A DNA stretch of 64,000 nucleotides from Flavobacteriales bacterium (GTDB lineage: Bacteria; Bacteroidota; Bacteroidia; UBA10329), in contig JAGYJL010000002.1 of NCBI GenBank assembly GCA_018402015.1, positions 37,868-101,867 on the forward strand, read 5' to 3'. Below, one piece after another: positions 18,908 to 26,884 of the stretch (positions are counted from its first letter, which is position 1; each line of letters begins with the position of its first letter). The notes under the pieces are model-generated. The model worked only from the letters and a program-made list of their open reading frames with translations, had not been told where the DNA came from and made no database searches. Made by a program: the position numbers and the translations under genes.

Positions 18908-20008
18908 TTAACGTGTGGTAATGGCCACTTTTTTGGTGGCTTCCTGTGTGTTGTTTCTTTTCTCAACCTCAAGGTTAACAGCTGCTGCCAGATCTTTGAA
19001 TATCTGTGCAACGGGTGTAGTGTCTTGCAGCAATGCCGGTCTTCCTGCGTCTCCAGCCTCACGTACGGATTGCACCAAAGGAATCTGTCCGAGCAATGGC
19101 ACTTTTATCTGCTCTGCCAATCCTTTTACGCCATCCTTACCAAAGATGTAATACTTGTTCTGTGGCAATTCGGCAGGGGTGAACCATGCCATATTTTCTA
19201 TAAGGCCTAGAACGGGAACATTGATAGATTCCAGGCGGAACATAGCAACACCTTTTCGAGCGTCTGTCAAAGCGACTTCTTGAGGCGTGCTTACCACCAC
19301 AGCACCTGTAACGGGTACTGCCTGCACAATGGTGAGGTGTACATCTCCGGTTCCTGGAGGAAGGTCGAGTAGGAGGTAGTCGAGTTCGTCCCACCACACA
19401 TCACCGAACATTTGCTTGAGTGCTTTGGTTGCCATCGGCCCGCGCCACACAATGGCTTGCGTAGGGTCTGAAAAGAATCCGATACTCATCACCTTTACGC
19501 CATAACTTTCTACAGGCAACATATATTGCTTGCCTTCGATTACCGTGACTTTCGGTTTCTCGCTAACGATATCGAACATGAGCGGCATGCTGGGTCCGTA
19601 TATGTCGGCATCTATCAATCCAACCTTAAAGCCTTGTTTTGCCAACCCTACGGCCAGGTTGGCGGTAACGGTGCTTTTGCCTACTCCTCCTTTGCCCGAT
19701 GCCACGGCAATGATGTTCTTTACTTTATTGAGTGTGGGCGGCCCTTGTGGTCCTTGCTGAATGGGCTTGGCAGCGATGTTGATGCGCACTTTTAGTTCTC
19801 CGAATGCCTTGGAAAGTACGGCATTGATGTCGTCTTCGAGTTTTTTGCGGATGTTGAGTGCGGGACTTTTGACCTCGAGGTCGATGTCGATCTCCTTTCC
19901 GAAAACCTGGATATTCTTCAATTCACCACTATCGATAATGCTTACGTTACCTGCTGGCGACTTCACGGCCTTGAGGGCCTCTTCTATGCTTTGCTTATTT
20001 AGACTCAT
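18908..20008 (-). CDS. Mrp/NBP35-family Fe-S cluster carrier ATPase
   Basis: A 366-residue cytosolic P-loop protein. Residues 1-80 form a MIP18-like (DUF59) domain. From about residue 97 the ATPase shows the deviant Walker A ASGKGGVGKST (about 104-113), LIDADIYGPSMP, LLLDLPPGTGDVHLT and STPQEVALTDARKGVAMF. Mrp/ApbC proteins carry Fe-S clusters to apo-enzymes. Downstream nfu supports that role. A TACATTTG box lies only eight bases ahead of the ATG at 20008, so the leader is predicted to be very short. Confidence 0.92.
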   Translation of the reverse strand: MSLNKQSIEEALKAVKSPAGNVSIIDSGELKNIQVFGKEIDIDLEVKSPALNIRKKLEDDINAVLSKAFGELKVRINIAAKPIQQGPQGPPTLNKVKNIIAVASGKGGVGKSTVTANLAVGLAKQGFKVGLIDADIYGPSMPLMFDIVSEKPKVTVIEGKQYMLPVESYGVKVMSIGFFSDPTQAIVWRGPMATKALKQMFGDVWWDELDYLLLDLPPGTGDVHLTIVQAVPVTGAVVVSTPQEVALTDARKGVAMFRLESINVPVLGLIENMAWFTPAELPQNKYYIFGKDGVKGLAEQIKVPLLGQIPLVQSVREAGDAGRPALLQDTTPVAQIFKDLAAAVNLEVEKRNNTQEATKKVAITTR

Positions 20009-20016
20009 TCTAAATG

Positions 20017-20024
20017 CAAATGTA
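20017..20024 (-). promoter_or_regulatory. Minus-7 box TACATTTG for mrp-nfu
   Basis: The minus strand reads TACATTTG, an exact TAnnTTTG match. It ends eight bases before the start codon at 20008, which predicts a leader of only a few bases. Confidence 0.5.
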
Positions 20025-20093
20025 GTGATGAAACTATGATTGAAAGACTGTCAATCATTTTCGTTAAAATTGGAGCTTATAGAAACCAATCTC

Positions 20094-21128
20094 ATGTTTA
20101 GAAGATCTACAGTAGTAATTGCATTTATAGCCTGCACCGGATTTGCTACAAGCAAATTTTTACAACCAACTCCGTACGACAGGGATACGGCCGTTAGCAG
20201 TATTCTCATAGCCTTGGGTGATGAAGCTCCTGAACATTATATCGGAACGATGGATATGGAAAAGGTTGGTATGGGAAAAGATATCATCAACCTAGGTGGT
20301 GCTTATGAGAATGGTGGTGCAACCAATAGAGTATCTGAGCATTTCGTGTGTATCGATTGCCACAACATTCAGCCTGAAGCGCCATTTGCAGATGATAACA
20401 ATCCAGACAGTCGTTTGAAGTATTCAATTGAGAACAATCAGCCTTATTTACCAGGCTCCACATTCTATGGAATAACAAATCGAACAAGTTGGTTCAATGG
20501 TGATCATGAACGGAAATACGGTAAGGAACTGATAGAGCCTGCTCGGCACGATCTGGTGAATGCCATACAGTTGTGTTCTAAGGAGTGTTCTGTTGGTAGA
20601 ATGCTTACGCAGGAAGAAATGCAAGCAGTGTTACATTATCTGACATCAATGGAATTGAAATTGAAAGATCTGAACCTTTCTGAAGCAGAACTGGCCAGCA
20701 TTTCGGCCAACGGACAAACAGCCGAGCAGAAAGCGCAGAACATCCGTTTGATCAAGTCAAAGTACTTGCAAGGTTATCCTGCCACGTTTGTGGAGGAGAT
20801 TCCGAAAAAGGAGCGCAAGATGGGCGAGGAGGGTAACTTGGATAATGGCAAATGGATCTACGAGAAGAGTTGCTTGCACTGCCATTCTCCTCAGAAAACA
20901 GTAACAGATAGAACACTATTCGGAACTGGAAAGGACCAGAAGGATTTCAAATGGTTGGCCAGTTATTTTAAGAAGAGCAATGGAGGTTCGGTTTATTGGA
21001 TAACTCGGCACGGAACTGCTTCTAAAGAACATATTCCTCAATACATGCCTATTTATTCGAAGGAAAAACTGAGCGATTCTCAGATTGAGGATCTTGCAGC
21101 ATACATCCTTGCGGAAAGCAAGAAATAA
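20094..21128 (+). CDS. Secreted di-haem cytochrome c family protein
   Basis: A 344-residue protein with an N-terminal signal sequence (MFRRSTVVIAFIACTGFATS). It has two haem-binding CxxCH motifs, CIDCH at 86-90 and CLHCH at 260-264, each followed by domain features of class I cytochromes. Between them is a conserved-looking segment, GSTFYGITNRTSWFNGDHERKYG then LVNAIQLCSKECSVGRMLT, with two extra cysteines. The C-terminal domain ends IEDLAAYILAE. It is probably periplasmic and electron-carrying, but its partner is not indicated by the neighbours. The ATG at 20094 was chosen over an upstream TTG because the signal peptide starts there. Confidence 0.85.
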   Translation: MFRRSTVVIAFIACTGFATSKFLQPTPYDRDTAVSSILIALGDEAPEHYIGTMDMEKVGMGKDIINLGGAYENGGATNRVSEHFVCIDCHNIQPEAPFADDNNPDSRLKYSIENNQPYLPGSTFYGITNRTSWFNGDHERKYGKELIEPARHDLVNAIQLCSKECSVGRMLTQEEMQAVLHYLTSMELKLKDLNLSEAELASISANGQTAEQKAQNIRLIKSKYLQGYPATFVEEIPKKERKMGEEGNLDNGKWIYEKSCLHCHSPQKTVTDRTLFGTGKDQKDFKWLASYFKKSNGGSVYWITRHGTASKEHIPQYMPIYSKEKLSDSQIEDLAAYILAESKK

Positions 21129-21219
21129 GAGAAAGGAAAAACGAAAAAAGGGTAGAAAGTCTGTGCCTATGCCTTGAAGTGGTTGCTACCGTTTCCAGGT
21201 TCCTCTTTTCCCATTTTTT

Positions 21220-21582
21220 CTACAAGCCAAGTTCGGTCATTGGGTCCCAAAAGTGTTTTTGGAAATCGACCACTTGGTTGTTCTGAACCCGAATGCCTTC
21301 GCTTTCTAAAAGTTCTTGCATAAGGTTGGGGCCAGCAAAATGGGCGGCCCCGGAAAGCATGCCTATGCGATTGACCACTCGCTGCGCTGGAATCGGTTGA
21401 ACGGATGCATGACACGCATTCATAGCCCAACCGACCATTCTTGCTGCGCCAGGACTACCAAGGTATTTTGCAATGGCTCCGTAGGAAGTAACTCGCCCTT
21501 TAGGAATGAGCTTTACAACATCCCAAACATCTTGGAAGAAAGATTCCTTTTTTGATTGCGGTGTCTTGGCTTCAGGCGACAT
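21220..21582 (-). CDS. Alkyltransferase-like protein (MGMT fold lacking the catalytic Cys)
   Basis: A 120-residue protein with the DNA-binding half of O6-alkylguanine-DNA alkyltransferase: FFQDVWDVVKLIPKGRVTSYGAIAKYLG, then ARMVGWAMNA. The active-site motif that should read PCHR is PAQR (Pro65, Ala66, Gln67, Arg68), so the methyl-accepting cysteine is absent. Such ATL proteins bind alkylated guanine and hand it to nucleotide excision repair rather than repairing it directly. The length is usual for ATLs. It lies downstream of trmB on the same strand, 10 bases after the trmB stop. Confidence 0.88.
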   Translation of the reverse strand: MSPEAKTPQSKKESFFQDVWDVVKLIPKGRVTSYGAIAKYLGSPGAARMVGWAMNACHASVQPIPAQRVVNRIGMLSGAAHFAGPNLMQELLESEGIRVQNNQVVDFQKHFWDPMTELGL

Positions 21583-21592
21583 AGCAACTGGT

Positions 21593-22312
21593 TCAGACGG
21601 AGAACGCGATGTAGTTGATCTTTCTGCCTTCCTTTAGCCAAAGGCCTTCGTAATAGGTTTGTATGCGAAGTTCCTTTTCACGTGCGCAGAGGAATGTGTT
21701 CTCACCTTTTTCCAGGTCTGCGTACACATCGGTCGATTCGCAGAGGGTTGTCAGTCCGAGTTCGGCTATCACTTCCTGCGTGTATTCGAAGAGCGGCAAA
21801 TTGTCGGTCTTGAGTTGAACGATACCATCTTTTTTCAAGATCTTGCGGTAACGCTCAATGAAATTGGCCGAAGTAAGTCGGTTTTTTTCTCGGTTAGACT
21901 GCAATTGAGGGTCTGGGAAAATGATCCAGATCTCATCTACTTCACCTTCACCGAACAGATTGGAAATATGGTCGATGCGCGTTCGGAGAAAACCAACGTT
22001 GGTCAAGTTGTTTTCCAGGGCATGCTTTGCACCGATCCAAATTCGGTTGCCTTTTATATCCACACCGATGAAATTCCTGTTCGGATAAAGTTCTGCCTGC
22101 CCGGTAGAGTATTCTCCTTTTCCGCAAGCCAACTCCAGTGTTATTGGATTTTGGTTGTTGAAGTGATCTTTTGCCCAGTTTCCTTTCAGAGCAAAGTCTG
22201 TCACTTCGTGCGCCATAGGAACTTCAACGCAGTTAGAGAACTTGCCGATATCGGCAAAGCGCGCAAGTTTCTTGGTGAGGTTCGGTTTAGTTAAGTCGAA
22301 TTTCCTCGCCAC
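21593..22312 (-). CDS. trmB: tRNA (guanine-46-N7)-methyltransferase
   Basis: SAM-dependent enzyme that makes m7G46 in the tRNA variable loop. Motifs: ITLELACGKGEYSTGQAEL (SAM site), NFIGVDIKGNRIWIGAKHA, IWIIFPDPQLQSNREKNRLTS and LKTDNLPLFEYTQEV. The start is uncertain. A GTG at 22312 gives 239 residues with the conserved KKLARFADI block near residue 13 and a 26-base overlap with the end of the RNase G gene. An ATG at 22363 would add 17 residues but overlap further. The gene belongs to the HU-to-ATL operon. Confidence 0.9.
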   Translation of the reverse strand: MARKFDLTKPNLTKKLARFADIGKFSNCVEVPMAHEVTDFALKGNWAKDHFNNQNPITLELACGKGEYSTGQAELYPNRNFIGVDIKGNRIWIGAKHALENNLTNVGFLRTRIDHISNLFGEGEVDEIWIIFPDPQLQSNREKNRLTSANFIERYRKILKKDGIVQLKTDNLPLFEYTQEVIAELGLTTLCESTDVYADLEKGENTFLCAREKELRIQTYYEGLWLKEGRKINYIAFSV

Positions 22313-23855
22313 GACTGTTGTAAATATGATATTCCATAAAGTGGTAGTTGGTAGAAGATTCAACCTTTATATCTCCACTGAACTGTTTCTTCCAACCTTT
22401 CACAATGCTGTTGGACCATGGTAACCAGCTTTCGGTTTTGGTGAGGTAAGATGCGATGTATGGATGAACTTTGATCGTAATCGATTTTTCGTTCTGCTCA
22501 TTCATCACAAAACTTACACTATTCTCTATGTCTGTATCAAACAGAACGGAAGCTTCAATCTCGCCAGAACCGCCACAACTGGGGCACTTCTCTTTGGTTT
22601 TGATGTCCATTTCCGGACGAACACGCTGACGGGTTATCTGCACTAAACCGAACTTGGACGGAGGCAGAACGTTGTGTTTGGCACGATCGTCCTTCATCTC
22701 ATCTTTCAGCAGATTGTATAGCTCTTTTCTGTTCTCGGCCTTATGAAGGTCAATGAAGTCGATAACGATGATCCCGCCCATATCTCGCAAGCGCAGTTGA
22801 CGCGCCACTTCTCTAGCGGCTTCCAGATTTACTTCAAGTGCGTTGGTCTCCTGATCATTCTGGGCATTGGTTCTTGGTCCGGAGTTAACATCAATAACAT
22901 GCAACGCCTCGGTATGCTCAATTACAAGGTACGATCCGTTTTTAAACGTTACGTGTTTACCAAATGAAGCTTTGATCTGCTTGTTCAGTCCAAGACTTTC
23001 GAATAAGGCCTGAGGACCTTTGTGTAGTTTGAGTTTGTTGAGTTTTTCTGGAGATGCAGAGAGGTATTTCGTTATTTCCTTATGCACATCCGGGCTATCG
23101 ACAATAATGTTGTCGAAAGATGAACTCAGCATGTCTCGAAGCATGGATGAACTGCGGCTTAGCTCTCCCATTACACGCGTAGGTGGCTTGGCATTTTTCA
23201 CCTTCTCCACCATTTTAACCCAACGCTCTACAAGATCATTCAGGTCGTCCTCAAGGTCTTTAACCTTCTTATTCTGCGCAGCGGTGCGAACAATAAGACC
23301 GAATCCTTTTGGCTTAATGTCTTTGAAGATGTCTTTCAGTCGCTTCTTCTCGTCATTCGTTTTGATCTTCTGCGAGATGGAAACTTTATCTGAAAAAGGC
23401 ACAAGAACCATGAATTTTCCAGCGAAGGAAAGTTCTGTGGTAAGGCGCGGACCTTTGGTTGAGATCGGTTCTTTGGCCACTTGTACCAAGATGTCGATGC
23501 CCTGATTAAGGACCTCGTTGATCTTGCCGGTTTTCTCAATTTCGGCTTCAAGTCGGAATCGCTCCAACATGGGCGACTTCAACTTTCCGGCACGCGTAAG
23601 CTCAATGAATTTCATCATGGAGCGTACCCGAGGCCCGAGGTCGAGATAATGTTGAAAACCGTCTTTCTCATACCCTACGTCAATAAACGCAGCATTGAGT
23701 CCCGGCATCACTTTCCGAATGCGGCCGAGGTATAGGTCTCCAACCTGAAAAGCGCTGTTTCCAGTCTCTTCGTGGAGTTCTACAAGTTTTTTGTCCTTTA
23801 AAAGGGCAATATCAACCTTTGAGGGTTGCGATGAGATTACCAGGTCGTAATTCAC
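22287..23855 (-). CDS. rng: Ribonuclease G/E family endoribonuclease
   Basis: A 522-residue RNase E/G. It has the S1 domain (VGDLYLGRIRKVMPGLNAAF), the 5'-sensor/RNase H-like part (GPRLTTELSFAGKFMVLVP), the catalytic DNase I-like core (HVIDVNSGPRTNAQNDQETNA, MGGIIVIDFIDLHKAENR) and the zinc-link CPSCGGSGEIE. It processes rRNA and decays mRNA. The GTG at 23855 is preferred (MNYDLVISSQPSKVDIALL matches the usual start); a longer frame begins with TTG at 23903 inside a hairpin. There is no long C-terminal scaffold, so it is RNase G-like. Its leader holds a strong stem-loop (23898-23924). Confidence 0.94.
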   Translation of the reverse strand: MNYDLVISSQPSKVDIALLKDKKLVELHEETGNSAFQVGDLYLGRIRKVMPGLNAAFIDVGYEKDGFQHYLDLGPRVRSMMKFIELTRAGKLKSPMLERFRLEAEIEKTGKINEVLNQGIDILVQVAKEPISTKGPRLTTELSFAGKFMVLVPFSDKVSISQKIKTNDEKKRLKDIFKDIKPKGFGLIVRTAAQNKKVKDLEDDLNDLVERWVKMVEKVKNAKPPTRVMGELSRSSSMLRDMLSSSFDNIIVDSPDVHKEITKYLSASPEKLNKLKLHKGPQALFESLGLNKQIKASFGKHVTFKNGSYLVIEHTEALHVIDVNSGPRTNAQNDQETNALEVNLEAAREVARQLRLRDMGGIIVIDFIDLHKAENRKELYNLLKDEMKDDRAKHNVLPPSKFGLVQITRQRVRPEMDIKTKEKCPSCGGSGEIEASVLFDTDIENSVSFVMNEQNEKSITIKVHPYIASYLTKTESWLPWSNSIVKGWKKQFSGDIKVESSTNYHFMEYHIYNSRGEEIRLN

Positions 23856-23897
23856 GGATAGCAAGTTTATGGCCCGCCTACCGCATAGCGTACAACA

Positions 23898-23924
23898 GAA
23901 CAAGGGCTATGCAGCCCGTTGTTC
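23898..23924 (-). other. Stem-loop in the RNase G leader
   Basis: GAACAAGGGCT (23898-23908) pairs with AGCCC-G-TTGTTC (23913-23924): 11 pairs with one bulged base and a four-base loop. It lies 43 bases ahead of the rng GTG and is not followed by a T-run, so it is unlikely to be a terminator. A second, smaller stem (GCCGC/GCGGC) is at 23945-23959. E. coli RNase E autoregulates through leader stems; a similar role here is inference. Confidence 0.6.
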
Positions 23925-23984
23925 AAAATCGTGATGTAAACACTGCCGCGAGAGGCGGCCTGTGAACCTTATCTCAAAGGCTGA

Positions 23985-24077
23985 TTACTTCTTCTTCTTA
24001 TGGCGATTCTTTCTAAGTCGCTTTTTGCGCTTATGAGTGGCCATCTTATGTCTTTTTCTCTTCTTTCCGCAAGGCAT
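23985..24077 (-). CDS. 30-residue AURKAIP1/COX24-domain protein (mS38/bS22-like ribosomal protein)
   Basis: A tiny, very basic protein, MPCGKKRKRHKMATHKRKKR followed by LRKNRHKKKK, ending in TAA. This sequence is strongly conserved across Bacteroidota and belongs to the AURKAIP1/COX24 family. Members in mitochondria (mS38) and mycobacteria (bS22) bind the small ribosomal subunit near the decoding region. It lies between the TPR gene (13-base gap) and rng in one operon, which suits an RNA-related role. It is easily missed because of its size. Confidence 0.88.
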   Translation of the reverse strand: MPCGKKRKRHKMATHKRKKRLRKNRHKKKK

Positions 24078-24089
24078 GTCCAGACGTTT

Positions 24090-24908
24090 TTAAATGTTTT
24101 TACTAAGTTCTTGTATGTAATTATCCACTTCCTTGATCCGTTGTGGGTCTTCGGTAAGTGACTTGTAATTCTCAAGGTCTTCTATCGCTTTGGCGAATAG
24201 TTTCTGGCGCTCATGAAGATCTGCCAGGTATAGGTACGCATCAGCAAATTGCTTGTCAATTGATAGCACTTTTACAAATCGTTCCTCCGCTTTATCAAAC
24301 TGCCCGGAACGAATGGCAAAGTAGCCAAGGTTGATCAATGCTTTTATGTTATTGGGGTCTTGTTGTTCTACATTCTTCAGAATGCCTATTCCTTCCATTG
24401 GAGGTGTTCCAAGAAAAGATGCTCCCTCAATCATGCAAACGCCTAGGTCTACTTTCACGTCAAGGTCTTCCGGAGCCAACTCCACGGCCTTTTCAAACGC
24501 CTCTCTCGACTGTGCGTACCAACTGGTTTTCCGAGGTTGGTCGCCTAGGTATTTCGCATTAAGAAGGAAGCGCTCACCTGCTTCGGTCCATGCTTCTGCT
24601 GTCCCTTCGGCTTCGGCTTTCTTTAAGGCATAGAACGCGGCACCTACAGGCTTTCTGAGCATATCGTAGAATACCACCAAGCTGTCGTTTGCCTTTTGAG
24701 TTTCCCAGCGATTTACATCGGCCAAGGCAGCGCTATCCAGCTCATTCTTGATCTCCGTAATATCGTCCATAATGACATATGTTACTGCTGGAGAAGTTTC
24801 CGCACTGTCAGCTTCAGCCTTTTCTGCAATAGGAGAAATAGGAGTGAAGTACAGAATAGCTGCAACAGCAATCGCCACTAGGGTCAATATTATCTGAGGG
24901 AGCTTCAA
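24090..24908 (-). CDS. Membrane-anchored TPR protein
   Basis: A 272-residue protein with one N-terminal membrane segment (MKLPQIILTLVAIAVAAILYF), an acidic linker, and tetratricopeptide repeats from about residue 120. Clear repeats start at AREAFEKAVELAPEDLDVK-like, NIKALINLGYFAIRSGQFDKA, ADAYLYLADLHERQKLFAKA and end in a coiled helix. The TPR part probably faces the periplasm. It starts one base after the HU stop. A TPR gene between HU and rng recurs in Flavobacteria, but its function is unknown. Confidence 0.85.
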   Translation of the reverse strand: MKLPQIILTLVAIAVAAILYFTPISPIAEKAEADSAETSPAVTYVIMDDITEIKNELDSAALADVNRWETQKANDSLVVFYDMLRKPVGAAFYALKKAEAEGTAEAWTEAGERFLLNAKYLGDQPRKTSWYAQSREAFEKAVELAPEDLDVKVDLGVCMIEGASFLGTPPMEGIGILKNVEQQDPNNIKALINLGYFAIRSGQFDKAEERFVKVLSIDKQFADAYLYLADLHERQKLFAKAIEDLENYKSLTEDPQRIKEVDNYIQELSKNI

Positions 24909-24909
24909 C

Positions 24910-25194
24910 TTACTTTACGCTCTTCTTAACCTTACTGACGAATGTCTTAGCAGGCTTGAATGCCGGAACGTTGTGCTCTGGAATAACGATGGTAGTGTTC
25001 TTAGAGATGATTCTACCTGTCTTCTGAGCGCGTTTTTTTACGATAAAACTTCCGAACCCTCTGAGGTAAACATTGTTTCCTTTTGAAAGGGAACTTTTTA
25101 CCGAGGTCATGAAAGCTTCTACGGTATGTTGAACCTGAAGTTTTTCGATTCCTGTCTGTTCTGAAATCTCGTTAACGATGTCAGCTTTTGTCAT
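24910..25194 (-). CDS. HU/IHF family DNA-binding protein
   Basis: A 94-residue histone-like protein: MTKADIVNEISEQTGI, helix-helix start, then GNNVYLRGFGSFIVKKRAQK and the beta-arm region NTTIVIPEHNVPAFKPAKTF. It should bind and bend DNA as a dimer. It is the first gene of the minus-strand operon HU-TPR-COX24-rng-trmB-ATL and is divergent from mutY. A TACCTTTG minus-7 box lies 45 bases upstream. Confidence 0.95.
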   Translation of the reverse strand: MTKADIVNEISEQTGIEKLQVQHTVEAFMTSVKSSLSKGNNVYLRGFGSFIVKKRAQKTGRIISKNTTIVIPEHNVPAFKPAKTFVSKVKKSVK

Positions 25195-25239
25195 TAGTGC
25201 TTGATTTTGAGCTGTTTAGTGCTTCTTTAAAAGGGCGTG

Positions 25240-25247
25240 CAAAGGTA
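25240..25247 (-). promoter_or_regulatory. Minus-7 box TACCTTTG for the HU operon
   Basis: The minus strand reads TACCTTTG and ends 45 bases ahead of the HU start at 25194. It is divergent from the mutY promoter only 35 bases away. Confidence 0.5.
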
Positions 25248-25261
25248 ATCGAATATTTTAA

Positions 25262-25289
25262 TTGAGGTAATTGTGACCAGTTATTTTTG
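25262..25289 (+). promoter_or_regulatory. Promoter of mutY
   Basis: TTG at 25262-25264, a 17-base spacer and TATTTTTG at 25282-25289 fit the Bacteroidota minus-33/minus-7 layout. The predicted transcript start falls at 25294-25296, at or next to the start codon. Confidence 0.5.
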
Positions 25290-25300
25290 AGGCCGTGAAA

Positions 25301-26372
25301 ATGAAGAACAATAAGTCGTTTCCCAACAGTGAGTTGTTGAGATGGTATGAAGAGAATAAACGTCAGTTGCCTTGGCGAGAAACGGGCAACCCCTACTATA
25401 TATGGTTGTCGGAGATCATCCTACAGCAAACACGTGTAGATCAGGGCACGCCATATTTTCGAAAGGTTTGTGGCAACTTTCCCAACGGTGCAAGACCTTG
25501 CCAATGCTTCTGAAGATGAGGTGTTGAAGCTATGGGAAGGTTTAGGCTATTATTCCAGGGCTAGAAACCTGCATGCAACTGCCAAGCTTGTAGCTCGTGG
25601 CTATGGAGGTGAATTTCCAAGTACTTACGCGGATCTATTGTCCTTGAAAGGAGTTGGTCCTTACACCGCAGCTGCAATTGGTTCAATTGCATATGACTTA
25701 CCAGTTGCTGCTGTAGACGGTAATGTTTACCGCGTAATGGCAAGGTTCTTTGGTATTACAGATTCTGTTGATGAAACTTCTACAAAGAAGCATATTACGG
25801 AACTAGCGAATTGTGTGCTTGATACAAATCATCCAGGTAACCACAATCAGGCAGTAATGGAGTTAGGGGCTACGGTTTGTACGCCAAAGCAACCCAAATG
25901 CGAAAGTTGCCCAATGAATTCAAACTGTATAGCAAACGCTCAAGGTTTGCAAGCTGAACTGCCTGTTAGATCCAAAAAAGTGAAGGTTCGGAACAGGTAT
26001 TTCTACTACATAGTAGGCGAATTTGATGGCAAGTTGCCGGTAAAACGGAGAGGAGAAGGCGATATCTGGCAAGGACTGTATGAGTTTCCTCTGTTGGAAA
26101 CAGACCAAGCGCTTACTGAGTTGAAATTGGTTGAAAAGGCTGCGCTCCATTCAGATGACGTTATTATTTCGATATCTGCCGAGTTCAAACATATCCTGTC
26201 TCATCAGCGGATCTATAGCCAATTTATTCTTGTAAAGCATGCATGTAGACCAAGTGGAGATCATTTGTGGGTTTCGCTTGCCGATCTTCGTAATTTCGCC
26301 TTTCCAAGACTGATAAATAGGTATCTCGAAAGCTCAAGCTTTGTATTTGACGCAGAAGTTTTGAATATTTGA
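25301..26372 (+). CDS. mutY: A/G-specific adenine glycosylase, one frameshift
   Basis: Base-excision repair glycosylase that removes adenine opposite 8-oxoguanine. Visible are LPWRETGNPYYIWLSEIILQ, QTRVDQGTPYF, the helix-hairpin-helix LKGVGPYTAAAIGS with the catalytic-Asp loop AVDGNVYRVMARFFG, and the 4Fe-4S ligands C-x6-C-x2-C-x5-C (TVCTPKQPKCESCPMNSNC). A C-terminal NUDIX-like domain follows. The frame breaks at a TTTT run at 25456-25459; removing one T restores PYFERFVATFPTVQDLA, so this is probably a sequence error. A GTG two codons upstream (25295) is an alternative start. It is followed by ssb and gldE, a usual flavobacterial order. Confidence 0.92.
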
Positions 26373-26396
26373 ATTGAACATTAAAACATTTGCGAC

Positions 26397-26846
26397 ATGT
26401 CAGGAGTCAATAAAGTAATTCTGGTCGGACGCCTTGGTGCCGACCCTGAGGTCAGATCACTTGAAAGCGGTACCAAAGTGGCCAGTATGCGATTGGCTAC
26501 TTCTGAACGCTACAAGGACAAGAACGGTAATCAGCAAGAAATAACGGAGTGGCACAATGTGGTCCTTTGGCGCGGATTGGCCGATGTAACCGAAAAGTAT
26601 CTCAAGAAAGGAGATCAGGTTTATGTGGAGGGAAAACTCAAAACCCGAAAATGGACCGATAAGGATGGTCACGATCGTTACTCAACGGATATCGTTGCGG
26701 ATGAAATGACAATGCTTGGAGGTGGTAGTGGTAGTTCTGACCGAACTGGTTCTTCAACTGGTGGAGGTCAATCTGCAACTAGTAGCAATCAAGTTAATGA
26801 GCCTGCATCATCTTTGGATGATATAGATGATGACCTACCTTTCTAA
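26397..26846 (+). CDS. ssb: Single-stranded DNA-binding protein
   Basis: A 149-residue SSB. The OB fold runs from VNKVILVGRLGADPEVR to about residue 110, with TEWHNVVLWRGLADVTEKYL and VYVEGKLKTRKWTDKDG. A Gly/Ser-rich linker leads to the acidic tip DDIDDDLPF that recruits partner proteins. It lies 24 bases after mutY. AACATTTG, one mismatch from the minus-7 consensus, ends four bases before the ATG, so an own promoter with almost no leader is possible. Confidence 0.95.
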   Translation: MSGVNKVILVGRLGADPEVRSLESGTKVASMRLATSERYKDKNGNQQEITEWHNVVLWRGLADVTEKYLKKGDQVYVEGKLKTRKWTDKDGHDRYSTDIVADEMTMLGGGSGSSDRTGSSTGGGQSATSSNQVNEPASSLDDIDDDLPF

Positions 26847-26884
26847 TAAAATGGTAGATCTAGGTTTAACGAATCTCTCCTGAG

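Noticed and set aside
21129..21219. A-rich and T-rich arms between cytochrome c and ATL genes as a terminator
   Set aside because: The complementarity is imperfect with a loop of about 60 bases; low-complexity sequence explains it.
23969..24175. A 68-residue open frame across the COX24-like gene
   Set aside because: It is a different frame of the same strand. The 30-residue basic protein matches a conserved family and the longer frame matches nothing I recognise.
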